NCBI GenBank assembly: GCA_050084985.1 | Contig: JBITNC010000001.1 | Location: forward strand, 121,148,001 to 121,212,000 | Length of the DNA: 64,000 nt | Direction of reading: 5' to 3' | From: Nageia nagi | Taxonomy: Eukaryota > Pinophyta | In this document: piece after piece, positions 56,501 through 60,394 of the stretch | Layout of the letters: the number at the start of each line of letters is the position of its first letter | Position numbering within the stretch: the stretch's first letter is position 1 | Translations under genes and position numbers: made by a program | The notes under the pieces: model-generated | The model's input: only the letters and a program-made list of their open reading frames with translations | Databases searched by the model: none | Told to the model about the DNA's origin: nothing

Positions 56501-56804
56501 TCATTGGCTGCAAAATGATAGCAGATTTCTTTGGTGAGCTTCACAAGTATCCATATTTTCCAATATTTGAGTTCTAGTGTTCTCTAAATTCTCATATGCT
56601 CAATTTGGGTGTCTATGTCAAAAGTAGAGAATCTAATATATTGGACTGGTAAGGTGTCTGTGATTCCCCTCTTCCGTCAATGTAATTGTGCTTTTTTTTG
56701 TAGGTTATCATACACCTACTGAGGTCTCCTTGGGGTTAGTAGCCACAATACTTGGTACAGGAGTTCTGTCAAGCCTATTGACAAAATCAAAAGATGATGC
56801 ATAG
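8453..56804 (+). CDS. TERC: Plastid TerC-family membrane protein, C-terminal exons
   Basis: Six exons spliced at GT-AG borders encode about 134 residues matching the C-terminal part of plant TerC proteins: [79 protein letters not shown] and TPTEVSLG, ending KDDA and TAG. The VELSD...AVDSIPAV acidic motifs inside hydrophobic helices are the TerC signature. Plant family members are thylakoid-associated integral membrane proteins needed for thylakoid biogenesis (known for the Arabidopsis gene); bacterial relatives are linked to tellurite resistance and Mn export. The family is usually about 330-390 residues, so the N-terminal half with its transit peptide lies outside the window. Intron phases are consistent except that exon 53363-53420 lacks one base. 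The gene is either a recent pseudogene or carries a base-calling error. Confidence 0.9.
8735..8791 (+). CDS. TERC: TerC exon ([12 protein letters not shown] helix)
   Basis: The acceptor is TTTAAGCAG and the donor is GTAAGC. The exon is 57 nt, phase 0 at both ends, and encodes [19 protein letters not shown]. This is a membrane helix with the conserved Glu and Asp residues of the TerC fold. The following intron is 148 bp. Confidence 0.95.
8940..9018 (+). CDS. TERC: TerC exon (VDSIPAVFG...)
   Basis: The acceptor is GCATACCAG and the donor is GTAATC. The 79-nt exon starts [15 protein letters not shown] and ends FAIL plus the first base of a Gly codon. The Asp-Ser pair belongs to the TerC signature. 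Its 3' end is in phase 1 and is completed by an exon 44 kb away. Confidence 0.95.
9019..9710. other. Intron sequence without recognisable element
   Basis: AT-rich sequence with nothing identified. An open frame at 9167-9466 has poly-Phe/Lys composition around a T-run and no homology I recognise. The stretch from about 9470 may be an older repeat but shows no domain. Confidence 0.5.
9716..10854 (-). repeat. Solo LTR, TGTGATGTTCC family, perfect TSD (CATTT)
   Basis: On the + strand it opens TGTGATGTTCCC and closes GAAACATTACA. The flanks 9711-9715 and 10855-10859 are both CATTT. The solo LTR at 38650-39304 has the same tips (TGTGATGTTCC...GGAACATTACA); by its TATA box that one is minus, so I assign minus here. 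The interior is non-coding, with recurrent segments such as GATCCTTGATGGAT near 10240 and 10285. No internal element is present. Confidence 0.85.
10920..10924. repeat. TSD of gypsy element H (CCAAG), left copy
   Basis: CCAAG lies immediately before the LTR start TGATGAGT at 10925 and recurs at 32676-32680 immediately after the far LTR end ACTCATCA. This pairs the two LTRs as one insertion and dates the nested palindrome as later. Confidence 0.93.
10925..12414 (-). repeat. 3' LTR of element H (1490 bp)
   Basis: Aligns from TGATGAGTAAAATAATGG through to GACTCATCA with the other LTR. It is 56 bp longer, 48 of which come from two extra 24-bp minisatellite units. Differences elsewhere are scattered, a few percent by eye. 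Confidence 0.93.
11953..12072. repeat. 24-bp minisatellite in LTR, five units
   Basis: Units of 24 bp start at 11953, 11977, 12001, 12025 and 12049, each a variant of TCTGGAGCGGGAGCTCCGGA plus CGAG. The other LTR has only three units (32261-32332). Because 24 is divisible by 3, the array leaves an open but meaningless frame (repeated E/G-A-P-D-E peptides) on the + strand. Confidence 0.9.
12415..12426 (-). other. Polypurine tract of element H
   Basis: On the minus strand AGCTGGGGGGAG directly abuts the 3' LTR start. This is the standard position and composition for priming plus-strand DNA synthesis. Confidence 0.85.
12427..12903 (-). pseudogene. 3' region of element H with an 89-residue open frame
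   Basis: The frame at 12582-12851 (minus) contains [16 protein letters not shown] and [19 protein letters not shown]. This resembles, from memory and only loosely, the conserved segment of a plant transposon-associated protein that ends in an (F)A..L....V.V.G pattern. It lies between integrase and the 3' LTR, where Athila-type elements carry an extra ORF. The palindrome interrupts the region on its upstream side. Identity is not established. Confidence 0.4.
12904..13392 (-). repeat. 3' LTR of the left chromovirus arm
   Basis: On the minus strand it begins TGTGAGAGGGCCGCC directly after the purine tract GTGGGGGAGAA (13393-13405) and runs 489 bp to CTCGTCTGGTA. It is GC-rich relative to its surroundings. 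The end does not show a canonical CA, so the last bases of the true LTR may be missing. Confidence 0.8.
13457..15697 (-). pseudogene. Left arm RNase H-integrase-chromodomain (746 codons open)
   Basis: The long open frame begins in the RT connection/RNase H ([34 protein letters not shown], Asp catalytic). It continues with the integrase zinc domain ([15 protein letters not shown]...CLLCQQDK) and the integrase core with all three acidic residues ([25 protein letters not shown]). The C-terminal chromodomain reads [18 protein letters not shown]. The Asn of [11 protein letters not shown] is deleted here (one codon). This segment is intact, but it is cut off from RT by a stop shared with the other arm. 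The chromodomain directs integration to marked chromatin in this clade. Confidence 0.93.
15698..16940 (-). pseudogene. Left arm protease and reverse transcriptase
   Basis: The protease motif is [18 protein letters not shown] (Asp-Gly-Gly in place of D-S/T-G). RT follows: [36 protein letters not shown], and the catalytic YLDD in [11 protein letters not shown]. The frame is lost after LEDH through a 2-bp deletion near 15829. Further on there is a TGA in KKEKxAFA and the shared TGA in SFLxHVVGGG (near 15731). Confidence 0.92.
16959..18372 (-). pseudogene. Left arm gag (capsid and zinc knuckle)
   Basis: The start is chosen at [15 protein letters not shown] (ATG at 18372) because the upstream codons read as leader sequence. 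The capsid-like part contains [15 protein letters not shown] and [20 protein letters not shown] +1/-1 shift near 17525 (ELNRQAHRS versus [16 protein letters not shown] in the next frame) moves the reading into the Lys/Arg-rich NC segment, with the zinc knuckle [14 protein letters not shown] (C-X2-C-X4-H-X4-C). A TAA then separates gag from protease. Both breaks are shared with the right arm. Confidence 0.9.
18590..18606. other. 17-bp asymmetric centre of the palindrome
   Basis: The sequence GTCGGGTCGGGAAAATG separates arms that end and begin with TGATGTGATGCTTACCG in opposite orientations. It contains a GTCGG/GTCGG duplication. The right arm abuts GTGATGTGATG, a short local repeat that could have served as a microhomology. 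Confidence 0.93.
18823..20239 (+). pseudogene. Right arm gag
   Basis: Starts [17 protein letters not shown]. It carries one extra Glu codon relative to the left arm (EEEETPYR against EEETPYR). The frame shifts at about 19278 by a 1-bp deletion, re-enters at [15 protein letters not shown], and shifts again near 19672 at the same place as the left arm. The NC part contains [14 protein letters not shown]. It ends HIDES and TAA, a stop shared with the left arm. Confidence 0.9.
20240..21469 (+). pseudogene. Right arm protease and reverse transcriptase
   Basis: Open for about 400 codons: [18 protein letters not shown] (protease), [47 protein letters not shown] and [11 protein letters not shown] (catalytic YLDD). 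It ends at the TGA in SFLxHVVGGG (around 21467-21469), exactly where the left arm also has TGA. Without that stop it would continue into RNase H in the same frame. Confidence 0.92.
21470..23742 (+). pseudogene. Right arm RNase H-integrase-chromodomain
   Basis: RNase [32 protein letters not shown]. Integrase zinc domain: [15 protein letters not shown]...[10 protein letters not shown]. Core acidic residues lie in [16 protein letters not shown] and [16 protein letters not shown] 4-bp deletion near 23223 shifts the frame; the C-terminal part then reads [34 protein letters not shown] and the chromodomain ([18 protein letters not shown]), ending GHEKYWWRD and TAG at 23740-23742. Confidence 0.92.
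23794..24297 (+). repeat. Polypurine tract and 3' LTR of the right arm
   Basis: The purine run AAGTGGGGGAGAA (23794-23806) precedes the LTR start TGTGAGAGGGCC at 23807. Homology with the left arm ends at CTCGTCTGGTA (24297). The following sequence (GTGAAATGAC) differs from the left flank, and no target-site duplication is visible around the palindrome. Confidence 0.8.
24298..24981 (-). other. Element H sequence between palindrome and integrase end
   Basis: Non-coding or degenerate 3' part of element H. It contains a TA run and poly-T (about 24820-24855). No domain is recognised. This is the upstream half of the region split by the palindrome. Confidence 0.55.
24982..26326 (-). pseudogene. 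Element H integrase
   Basis: The main open frame (25370-26326) has the zinc domain ([16 protein letters not shown]...CDKCQRMG) and the core: first Asp in [18 protein letters not shown], and the Glu in [19 protein letters not shown]. The second catalytic Asp is Asn here ([10 protein letters not shown] instead of VSDQG). A separate open piece (24982-25188) carries the C-terminal [17 protein letters not shown] segment. The frame is broken between about 25200 and 25370. No chromodomain follows. Confidence 0.88.
26169..26820 (-). pseudogene. Element H RNase H
   Basis: Contains [20 protein letters not shown] with the catalytic Asp, [20 protein letters not shown] with the Glu, VHTDHAAI with the third Asp and [13 protein letters not shown] at the end. 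It overlaps the integrase frame at 26169-26326 in another phase. It is separated from RT by a frame break near 26822. Confidence 0.88.
26823..27974 (-). pseudogene. Element H reverse transcriptase
   Basis: A 383-codon open frame: [53 protein letters not shown] (Gly of LPFG changed to Asp), the catalytic YMDD in [12 protein letters not shown], and the connection segment [15 protein letters not shown]. Athila/Tat enzymes share the [10 protein letters not shown]...FLDG pattern. The frame ends just before RNase H in a T-rich run, with a probable frameshift. Confidence 0.9.
28038..28664 (-). pseudogene. Element H protease
   Basis: The retropepsin motif reads [13 protein letters not shown] (D-L-G, as in Athila-type DLGASIN). 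The frame then shifts into [18 protein letters not shown] and [18 protein letters not shown], the conserved ILGRPWLAT motif of this lineage. The protein would mature the Gag-Pol precursor. Confidence 0.8.
28665..31055 (-). pseudogene. Element H gag, one in-frame stop
   Basis: A single frame from [12 protein letters not shown] (31055) to ELCIQK, interrupted only by a TGA at 30006-30008 after KDRKDELF. The N-terminal 200 residues are acidic, Pro/Ser-rich and low in complexity. The capsid-like core contains [20 protein letters not shown]. Two zinc knuckles follow: [13 protein letters not shown] and [13 protein letters not shown] (both C-X2-C-X3-H-X4-C), then a Gln/Asn/Pro-rich segment. The start lies about 165 bp downstream of the PBS. 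Confidence 0.88.
31056..31219 (-). other. 5' untranslated leader of element H
   Basis: Non-coding leader between the primer-binding site and the gag ATG. No other feature was seen. Confidence 0.6.
31220..31237 (-). promoter_or_regulatory. tRNA-Asp-type primer-binding site of element H
   Basis: On the minus strand, four bases after the LTR end, the sequence is TGGCATCATTGTCGGGGA. It matches the plant tRNA-Asp 3' end complement (TGGCGCCGTTGCCGGGGA) except for four transitions of C-to-T/G-to-A type, as expected from decay of methylated cytosines. Athila-type elements use this primer. Confidence 0.85.
31242..32675 (-). repeat. 5' LTR of element H (1434 bp)
   Basis: Starts TGATGAGTAAAATAATGG and ends GAGACTCATCA on the + strand. 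It contains a three-unit version of the 24-bp minisatellite at 32261-32332. It is flanked by CCAAG at 32676-32680, identical to 10920-10924. Confidence 0.93.
32681..33651. other. Intron segment with a possible tRNA-derived SINE
   Basis: Just after the TSD, 32690-32740 reads GAGCTCAGCTGATTAGAG followed by GGTTGGTCCTTGTGAGTCC, which resembles an RNA polymerase III A box and a weak B box of a tRNA-derived SINE. No poly-A tail or TSD is clear, and the remaining sequence to 33651 is AT-rich with nothing recognised. The SINE call is tentative. Confidence 0.3.
33652..34178 (-). repeat. 3' LTR of copia B
   Basis: On the minus strand it begins TGTTGGAGAATTGGCAC directly after the purine tract AAGGGGGAGAA (34179-34190). 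It contains several CCGGTT strings near 34050-34120. Confidence 0.88.
34232..34510 (-). pseudogene. copia B RNase H
   Basis: The open frame reads [40 protein letters not shown] and [14 protein letters not shown], the typical copia RNase H end. It is separated by a stop and frameshift from the preceding piece (34559-34783), which contains [13 protein letters not shown] and [16 protein letters not shown]. Confidence 0.88.
34559..35470 (-). pseudogene. copia B reverse transcriptase, catalytic core deleted
   Basis: The N-terminal part reads [39 protein letters not shown], then [19 protein letters not shown]. The sequence then jumps at about 34780 to [19 protein letters not shown], which lies far downstream in the family. 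The intervening palm with YVDD is absent, an internal deletion of roughly 190 codons by comparison with copia A. Confidence 0.85.
35471..36068 (-). pseudogene. copia B integrase, 3' part
   Basis: Contains [38 protein letters not shown] and, after a frame change, [20 protein letters not shown] with [20 protein letters not shown]. The second catalytic Asp is retained in RSDK. The 5' side is cut by the solo LTR at 36069. Confidence 0.85.
36069..37297 (+). repeat. Solo LTR C, TGTGA-type family, perfect TSD (TAAAA)
   Basis: Starts TGTGACATCC and ends GGATCATCACA. TAAAA lies at 36064-36068 and 37298-37302. Removing it restores the integrase string [12 protein letters not shown] of copia B. TATAAATA at 36530-36537 marks the promoter. 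It contains several CCCCACGTTGG motifs (near 36349 and 36409). It is opposite in orientation to its copia host and sense to TerC. Confidence 0.93.
37303..37700 (-). pseudogene. copia B integrase, 5' part and GAG-pre-integrase
   Basis: Degenerate minus-strand reading: [10 protein letters not shown] just upstream of the solo LTR junction, and a CVLGKQTR-like segment with Cys residues of the HHCC site near 37440. Frameshifts break it throughout. Confidence 0.6.
37711..37962 (-). pseudogene. copia B protease
   Basis: Reads [35 protein letters not shown] and [19 protein letters not shown]. The canonical LDSGCSNHMTG has Gly after the catalytic dyad; here it is Asp (D-T-D), a change expected to inactivate the enzyme. 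Confidence 0.87.
38007..38649 (-). pseudogene. copia B gag, C-terminal part with zinc knuckle
   Basis: Contains [20 protein letters not shown], a Gly/Arg-rich linker, and the knuckle [14 protein letters not shown] (C-X2-C-X4-H-X4-C). The N-terminal gag lies beyond the solo LTR at 38650-39304. The run of GRGRG repeats encodes an RNA-binding tail. Confidence 0.87.
38650..39304 (-). repeat. Solo LTR, TGTGATGTTCC family, perfect TSD (ATTGT)
   Basis: On the + strand it starts TGTGATGTTCC and ends GGAACATTACA. ATTGT lies at 38645-38649 and 39305-39309. A TATA box (CTATAAAAGG on the minus strand, 39103-39112) gives minus orientation. It has the same termini as the solo LTR at 9716-10854 but is about half as long. 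Confidence 0.92.
39310..39680 (-). pseudogene. copia B gag, N-terminal part
   Basis: The start is chosen at [20 protein letters not shown], the usual copia gag opening. It continues [18 protein letters not shown] before a frame break. The upstream residues of the open frame are leader sequence. Confidence 0.82.
39681..39692 (-). promoter_or_regulatory. Initiator-Met primer-binding site of copia B
   Basis: On the minus strand, just after the LTR end, TAGTATCAGAGC differs by one base from the copia PBS consensus TGGTATCAGAGC, complementary to initiator tRNA-Met. Confidence 0.85.
39695..40246 (-). repeat. 5' LTR of copia B
   Basis: Matches 33652-34178 throughout, with scattered substitutions and small indels. 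The outer tip has mutated from CCAACA to CCAATA. Confidence 0.9.
40252..43480. other. Repeat-rich intron tract, probable LTR remnant
   Basis: No coding domain. A TATA-like CTATAAATAA on the minus strand (41089-41099), just upstream of T-rich and A-rich sequence, suggests the promoter of a decayed LTR. Poly-C occurs at about 40698-40711. Short words such as TTTGGATCTTGA, CCAAAATGGTGTAGAAT and GCATGCTAGA recur across 41.8-43.1 kb. The open frame at 40672-41076 shows no homology and spans low complexity. Confidence 0.45.
41955..42360. repeat. Tandem repeat, about 198-bp period, two copies
   Basis: GGAGAAGTGAAG...TTTTAG(C/T)CTT at about 41970 recurs at about 42168, and the following GATCCAAACCATTTTTCTAC and ATTGATTTCTAAAATTTTGG strings repeat with the same spacing. 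A third partial copy of the start follows after 42330. It is AT-rich and non-coding. Confidence 0.85.
43481..43829. other. Intron sequence flanking copia C
   Basis: No recognised domain. Two small overlapping open frames on the + strand (43492-43776) show no homology. Confidence 0.4.
43830..44372 (-). pseudogene. copia C RT end and RNase H
   Basis: Degenerate reading: [51 protein letters not shown] and [16 protein letters not shown], ending in IQLKHCS. Frameshifts separate the pieces. Confidence 0.75.
44373..45274 (-). repeat. LTR-like insertion in copia C
   Basis: The right edge reads GGGACATTACA on the + strand (TGTAATGTCCC on minus), like the tips of the TGTGATGTTCC/TGTAATG family. It splits copia C between RQLVGSL and the downstream YLPTTRP-type segment. 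A minus-strand CTATATAAGA (44961-44970) is a plausible TATA box. The left edge and TSD are unclear (GTCTC/GTCTG at best). Confidence 0.6.
45281..46173 (-). pseudogene. copia C reverse transcriptase
   Basis: N-terminal: [20 protein letters not shown], then CKWIYKNKY and [20 protein letters not shown]. Core: [17 protein letters not shown], the catalytic [13 protein letters not shown] and [20 protein letters not shown] frame break and loss of the LYGLK segment lie between 45726 and 45877. Confidence 0.85.
46300..47110 (-). pseudogene. copia C integrase C-terminal part and linker
   Basis: Contains [33 protein letters not shown] and [14 protein letters not shown]. The downstream linker is variable (46303-46672, for example [20 protein letters not shown]). 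An HQTIVP..PQQNGV-like stretch with stops lies at 47030-47090. Confidence 0.8.
47176..48442 (+). repeat. 5' LTR of the 47.2-kb element
   Basis: 1267 bp with a 7-bp inverted tip pair. It contains a run of degenerate units of about 30 bp built on (G)ACCCCCACGTTGGCA around 47455-47650. Its sequence is related to LTRs A, B1, B2 and C, for example GTGGACCCCATTGTGAGCC near 47287. Confidence 0.9.
48445..48457 (+). promoter_or_regulatory. Initiator-Met primer-binding site
   Basis: TGGTATCAAAGCC begins two bases after the LTR end and matches the TGGTATCAGAGC consensus with one change. It fixes the orientation of the element and of its LTR family. Confidence 0.88.
48464..49108 (+). CDS. 214-codon ORF of unknown function in the 47.2-kb element
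   Basis: It occupies the gag position directly after the PBS. Start alternatives are the Met codons of MQPKGMEG and MKKSDYG. The protein is charged and basic ([20 protein letters not shown]), with no zinc knuckle. Its last residues, FEIQGILD, run past the stop into YSDVFED in the same frame. That is reminiscent of the L.eY.dVF leader of gypsy reverse transcriptases, so it may be a gag-pol remnant with the middle deleted. I do not recognise the bulk of it. Confidence 0.5.
   Translation: MQPKGMEGRSTITMKKSDYGSKVFYHLLQRFEEEKIPMEERRKLIWYLSERHVERMRKKKGRPCLPRPDPVHKAPPRAEILLQIYCGMTEEFQRDVTFHVYQDLLGYRVNAWDRNIIGEIGTSLTPASDPEQGFKEDAALDLKKKAKREIAPRSIAMSHKPEAITEVISVKNVDATIRKGAIKGVCVFTLAKGGPMLDTGEAKKHPFEIQGILD
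49195..49740 (+). repeat. Degenerate repeats built on CACCCCACGTTG
   Basis: About a dozen imperfect units of roughly 35-60 bp, each with a CCCCACGTTGG-like core followed by a GGAGG/GAGGAG string. They leave an open frame (49208-50008) whose peptide repeats GHPTL/GHPML and LEE. The same core is reiterated in the element's own LTR, so the tract probably grew from LTR-like sequence. Confidence 0.65.
50018..50560 (+). CDS. 180-codon ORF of unknown function
   Basis: It reads through to the 3' LTR remnant. Composition is Val/Ala/Asp-rich ([37 protein letters not shown]), with two related segments ending in LWAA. It may be a gag remnant, a captured host fragment or chance. The first 30 codons and the last 12 (LTR) are not distinctive. 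Low confidence that it is a gene. Confidence 0.3.
   Translation: MLEVCMVCPFSLASFISHFGRQRLWQCHNESDHSIIVGRAIVAVFLVTIDMMMRSAYDGMLTDKVKVAFDVAVHSLWAALDDVMVVARGGANINVVIHGTDSFDEFEATVHIEKAAFVDTIGAALGSVLVAKVKEVVDVSSCDSLRATNHLLWAAYVRVLADDDREQLCQLCGIIFWCGV
50523..50694 (+). repeat. Truncated 3' LTR of the 47.2-kb element
   Basis: GCTTTGTGGGATCATT...GATCATCACA matches 48271-48442 closely and is followed by the ATAAA duplication. About 1.1 kb of U3 is missing, so the deletion occurred after integration, or the copy arose by template switching. Confidence 0.88.
50700..51366. other. Intron sequence, nothing recognised
   Basis: AT-rich with short open frames only and no transposon domain or exon-like segment. 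Confidence 0.5.
51367..51744. mobile_element. Truncated hAT-type element, second copy
   Basis: It starts with the terminal repeat CAAAGTTGTCA and the GGGGAC-rich subterminal zone, then follows the reverse complement of the 4695-5521 copy from its right end to the middle (GCCATTAAGTTTGAATA). It then stops abruptly at the junction with LTR B2. The other end is missing. Confidence 0.85.
51742..52953 (+). repeat. LTR B2, 5'-truncated (TGTGA-type family)
   Basis: From ATAGGGCATCTC onwards it matches the reverse complement of solo LTR B1 (for example CCTCTTGAAGTTCGCTAGTT, GGAATTAATTATGG and GGCACTTGGATCGCC). It ends near TTGGATTTTTACACA, a decayed form of GGATCATCACA. The first about 90 bp of the LTR are missing. 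ATATAAGG near 52255 is in the TATA position. Confidence 0.85.
52954..53362. other. 3' end of the giant TerC intron
   Basis: AT-rich, ending in a pyrimidine-rich tract (TTTTCCTTTCCTTTCTTTGG) and TGCAG, a good 3' splice site for the exon at 53363. Confidence 0.7.
53363..53420 (+). CDS. TERC: TerC exon (GLRSL...MSELEYLQ), one base short
   Basis: The acceptor is GGTGCAG and the donor is GTAATC. The 58-nt exon should be 59 nt to keep frame between the phase-1 upstream exon and the phase-0 downstream exon. Translation gives LRSL in one frame and [14 protein letters not shown] in the next, so the loss lies in ACTTATACC (one T fewer than the expected ACTTTATACC). A frameshift here would end the protein early. 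Confidence 0.88.
53421..56475 (+). other. TerC intron (3055 bp)
   Basis: Intronic sequence with no full transposon. A short minus-strand frame (54294-54509) is Cys-containing and unidentified. Several stretches (53.7-54.3 kb) are repeat-like (AATCAATGGATCCAAGGAG, TCACTACCACC/TCACTATCACC), possibly an old element. Confidence 0.6.
56476..56533 (+). CDS. TERC: TerC exon ([11 protein letters not shown]...FFG)
   Basis: The acceptor is GTGTAG and the donor is GTGAGC. The 58-nt exon encodes [19 protein letters not shown], a membrane helix matching PSIAVVLGFIG in plant TerC. It ends in phase 1. Confidence 0.93.
56704..56804 (+). CDS. TERC: TerC last exon and stop codon
   Basis: The acceptor is TTTTTTTTGTAG. 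The exon encodes [19 protein letters not shown], then [13 protein letters not shown] and TAG (56802-56804). The C-terminal end matches the family, including the TEVS motif and a charged tail. Confidence 0.94.
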
Positions 56805-58130
56805 CTGCTGGTTACCAGACATGCATATTTGCTTATCGTTTTGTAATAATGCAATTTTTGAGGCATTTATATATGCAGATCGATCAAAATCATCTTATTC
56901 TTAATGATCATTTTCTTGTGGGTTGCTGGAACTTTTCCTGTTCATGAGAAAATCACGTTTGTACACCAAGAGAACATTATGAAATCTAGGAGCCCCAATA
57001 TTGATGTCTACTTTTTATAATCTGAAGGGGATGCATCCACTACCTCAAATAATTTGCAATTTCTTTTTTTAGAGAAAGAAAGCAAATTCTTCTCATGGAG
57101 TTTTATGGTGGTGGTTTTATTATTGAGATGATTGATATCGACAACCAAGAAGAGCAACAATGTCATATGATGAACTTTTAGACATAAACCCCAACTATCT
57201 AATTTGAAATTGTTGAGATGCCAAAGTTTTTCATAGTTGGTCTCTCTAATATGAATGAACCTATCAAGGGCATCTAAAACATTTCATCTATTTACAAAGA
57301 ATATTGGATGCTTTGATTTGCATGATTGAAAGTTTGATCTTCTTAGGTGTGCTGCTTTTTGAGACTTTTAAGGTCATCTTGTAAGTTTTTTTAGTGCTAT
57401 TTTTCTTCTTTGATCATGGTTGAGTTCAACCATGGAATGTATCTGGTAATTACAAGATATCTTTAGAAGGAAACAAGTTGTAAGGTTGGTAACTTGTCTT
57501 CTCAACATGTCATTGATATAACTTTGTTCTGATATGGGCAAAAAACAAATGTTTTTTGATACTCATGTTGATTAGTTATCAGTTACAGTGCTCCAAGGAA
57601 TCATAATGAAGGGGTGTCTCTGTGGAAGCTCATACTTGGTTCTTGCGTGGAGATGTGATTTATCTATGAGACTTGATCAAATTGTATATGATGCACTGCT
57701 TCAAAGAACCATAATGAACATACTTGGTTTTTCTAGTAGAGATGTGATTTATCTATGACATAGGATCAAGTTGTATATGATTATTTTTTGGCTATTTTGA
57801 ATTTGAGGTTTTTGTTAACCTCCGCCAATCACAAAGTTTGAATTGTTATGTCCAATTTTCTATCACTAATATGCAAAACAACTATGATGTTTATTATGGT
57901 TTAAATATTTCTAGACGTAGATCACCTGGGAAAGGAGCGTACATATCATTAATTAGTAAAGAAAGCTAAGACAGAATGCATAGGCATTTAATAATACTTG
58001 GTACATGCAATATGTTCATCTGTAAATACTATATGTGCATTTATTAACGAGATAGTAATATATTCTTATTTTACTTCAGCATAAGAGAAAATACATATTT
58101 ATTTACTGTATAATCTACTATTTGGGAAAT
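56805..58130. other. TerC 3' untranslated region and downstream sequence
   Basis: AT-rich and non-coding. Candidate poly(A) signals are AATAAT-like strings near 56846, but none is a perfect AATAAA close to the stop. Beyond about 57.1 kb nothing is recognised apart from a local duplication. Confidence 0.45.
57591..57781. repeat. Degenerate local duplication, about 100-bp spacing
   Basis: The segment GATGTGATTTATCTATGA with flanking CATACTTGGTT and TCAA(A/G)TTGTATATGAT occurs at about 57630-57690 and again at 57718-57781. Each is preceded by a CATAATGAA string. Confidence 0.8.
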
Positions 58131-58935
58131 GGAAGATCTGCCCATATTTTGGAGGACACAAGGTTATCAAACTCACCGTTGACAAAGAATGATGAGCTAG
58201 TAAGAAAAAATGAGGAGCTGATAGCTAATTATAAGGATTACGTAAGTGACTAAACTCTACATAACAGAGAGGTAAAATGAGAAATGCTACGAGTTCAGAA
58301 TGAACTTAAAAAATAATTTTGGAGAAGCTCAATGACGAATTGAAAGCATATTGCATAAATCCTTCCATGGAGGAGGATACAATAATATGGGGGTAACAAA
58401 GGATGTTTCTTTTATGGTCATATTTGCCTAGGAATTGGCGCTTATGGGTCTAAGAGGAGGTTTCCAATGGGAAAAAATATGTAAGAAAACCACTCTAAAG
58501 GTACCCTATTTTTTGGTGATTAGTGGTGTAAAATAGTCTTTATAGTAGGAAACCTACATAAGAGATTATTTCAATTCCTCAACATATTATTTATGAAACT
58601 AACATGAAAAGACATTAAATCGTCCATTCTTAAAGTGGAGTTACTCATTGCAAATTTTGAAGGACCTGCTAAAAAGAATGGGGATGTCATGGGTTTTGCC
58701 TCAAACAATGTTAGATTAGATAGAACAATGAGAATAAACATTCAAGAGTTCAAGGCTACATTAGATATGGATTATGATCTCTTCTGTTTTGCATGGGGTT
58801 TATGGTTGTAAAGGAACGAAAGAATTTTCGAAGGGGAAAAGAGCACATACTATCAAGTATATTGGAATTTTTTTAAGTGTTAAAAATAAAGAGTCTCATA
58901 ACCGAAAGGGAAAGTAATAATCAATTCTCAATGGG
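58130..58935. other. Degenerate tract upstream of copia D
   Basis: Plus-strand translation gives coding-like but broken pieces (LTKNDELVRKNEELIANYKD near 58180-58240, and an AWGLWL..NERIFEG-like string near 58795). They may be remnants of a retroelement or gene. Frames are interrupted by stops and I cannot assign them. Confidence 0.35.
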
Positions 58936-58936
58936 A

Positions 58937-59600
58937 TCTCTATTCAGGGTGTAAAATGTAGTATTCATAGCTTCACCCCATAAGAAATTAGAGAGATTTA
59001 CCAACATGCATTTAGTTATTTCTTAAATGGTTCTATTCTTTCGTTTAGCAACATTGTTTTGTTAAGGGGTGTAAGGGATCATGAATTGTCTTTTGATCTC
59101 GTATTTGGCACAATAATCATTGCATTTATTGCTATTATACTCACCTCTATTGTTAGATCTTAGCATCTTGATTTTGAAGTCAGTTTGATTTTCAACTAAA
59201 GTTTATAAATCTTTGAACCTATCAAAGGTTTGATCTTTGTGCTTGAGTAGATAACCAAATGTCATCTTACTAAAGTCATTAATGAAGATTAAGACATAGA
59301 TGCTCCTCCAAGAGATTTAGTTGAAATGGACCCATCAAATTTGAATGCACAAGTTGAAGAGGTGTTTCTCTTTTTACCTTATTTTTATCAAAATTTTGCC
59401 TATTGATTTGTTTAAGATGCAATTCTCACAAAGATCAATTGTGGGTGATATCGAAGGCAAACCTTCCACAAGTTCTTAATTTTTCATGACTTGAATGCTT
59501 TTGTGGTTAATGTGGCCTAATTGATGATGCCAAAGATTGCCCCTAGACTAAACTTTCATAGCAAGGCATATTTATGTTAGCACTTGATCTATAATGTGGA
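58937..59600 (-). pseudogene. copia D integrase remnant
   Basis: Translation with many stops: an SNIGEYNSNKC-like segment, then TKQC..K.RT and EAMNTTFYTLNRDPI. The same DNA words as in element E (CTTACTAAAGTCAT, GATCTTAGCATCTTGATTTT) support the assignment. Confidence 0.65.
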
Positions 59601-59710
59601 GATCATTTTTCACTGATCTTTTTATCAAATAGCAAGTTCTTTCTCAATGCATTAAGAGTGAGTTGAACTCGAATGAGTATCCTTTCGTTGCAACTTGAAT
59701 TATAAAAAGA

Positions 59711-59938
59711 CTATTCATACCTAAGTTTAGGCATATAGAGAACATTTTCAAGAACCTTTCTGTGCAACAACACAATCCCAATCCCTTGGACTTCAAAGAT
59801 TGAATTATCACTTATCAGAATTGCATCTTTTTTATACTCATGAAAATTTTCAAACTTAGCCTTTTCAAAACACATGTGATTCATGCACCCAAAGTCAACA
59901 GTCCAATCTTTCGAGAAAGTGTAAGACTTGGAGTACAA
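59711..59938 (-). pseudogene. copia D protease
   Basis: Reads WTVDFGCMNHMCFEKAKFEN, DAILISDNSIFEVQGIG and LENVLYMPKL. The catalytic D-S-G has Phe in place of Ser. This is the copia DSGCxxHM family. Confidence 0.85.
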
Positions 59939-60109
59939 ACAAAAACAGATTTATTTTTCTTCTTTCCTTTGAAGTTGTTTTATTTTTCAGTTTCTTTTCC
60001 ACTTTGTTCTTTGTTTTTTTTGTAGCAATTTGATTCCTTGTGATCATAGATCCACATAAATTACAATTGCCATCAAATTTTTATTTAGATTTAGACTCAC
60101 GTGGCCATT

Positions 60110-60394
60110 TTATTGTTTGTTTCCACCTTTTTTGAAGTCTTTTATCGGAGCATAAGAAGATTTCTTTTGATGTTTGAATTTCTTTTTGAAGTGAATCTTC
60201 GTTGGTCCTAGTGCTACAGAATGCTCTTTAGGAGTGGAGATCAACAACTTTTTATTAAGAGTTTCCTTGTATTTCAAAAGAATCTTTGAAAGATTTTTCA
60301 AGGAATACACTTCTTCATCATCAAGCCTCATCTCAATGATTATCACAAAGTGACTTAATTTAGTATAGAGGCTTTGAAGGATGATGAATACCAT
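60110..60394 (-). pseudogene. copia D gag fragment
   Basis: Contains LYTKLSHFVIIIEMRLDDEE, a KILLKYKETLNK segment and a Lys-rich C-terminal tail (HFKKKFKHQKK). A degenerate Cys-rich knuckle region follows around 60015-60080. The N-terminal part lies beyond the E insertion, outside the window. Confidence 0.65.
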
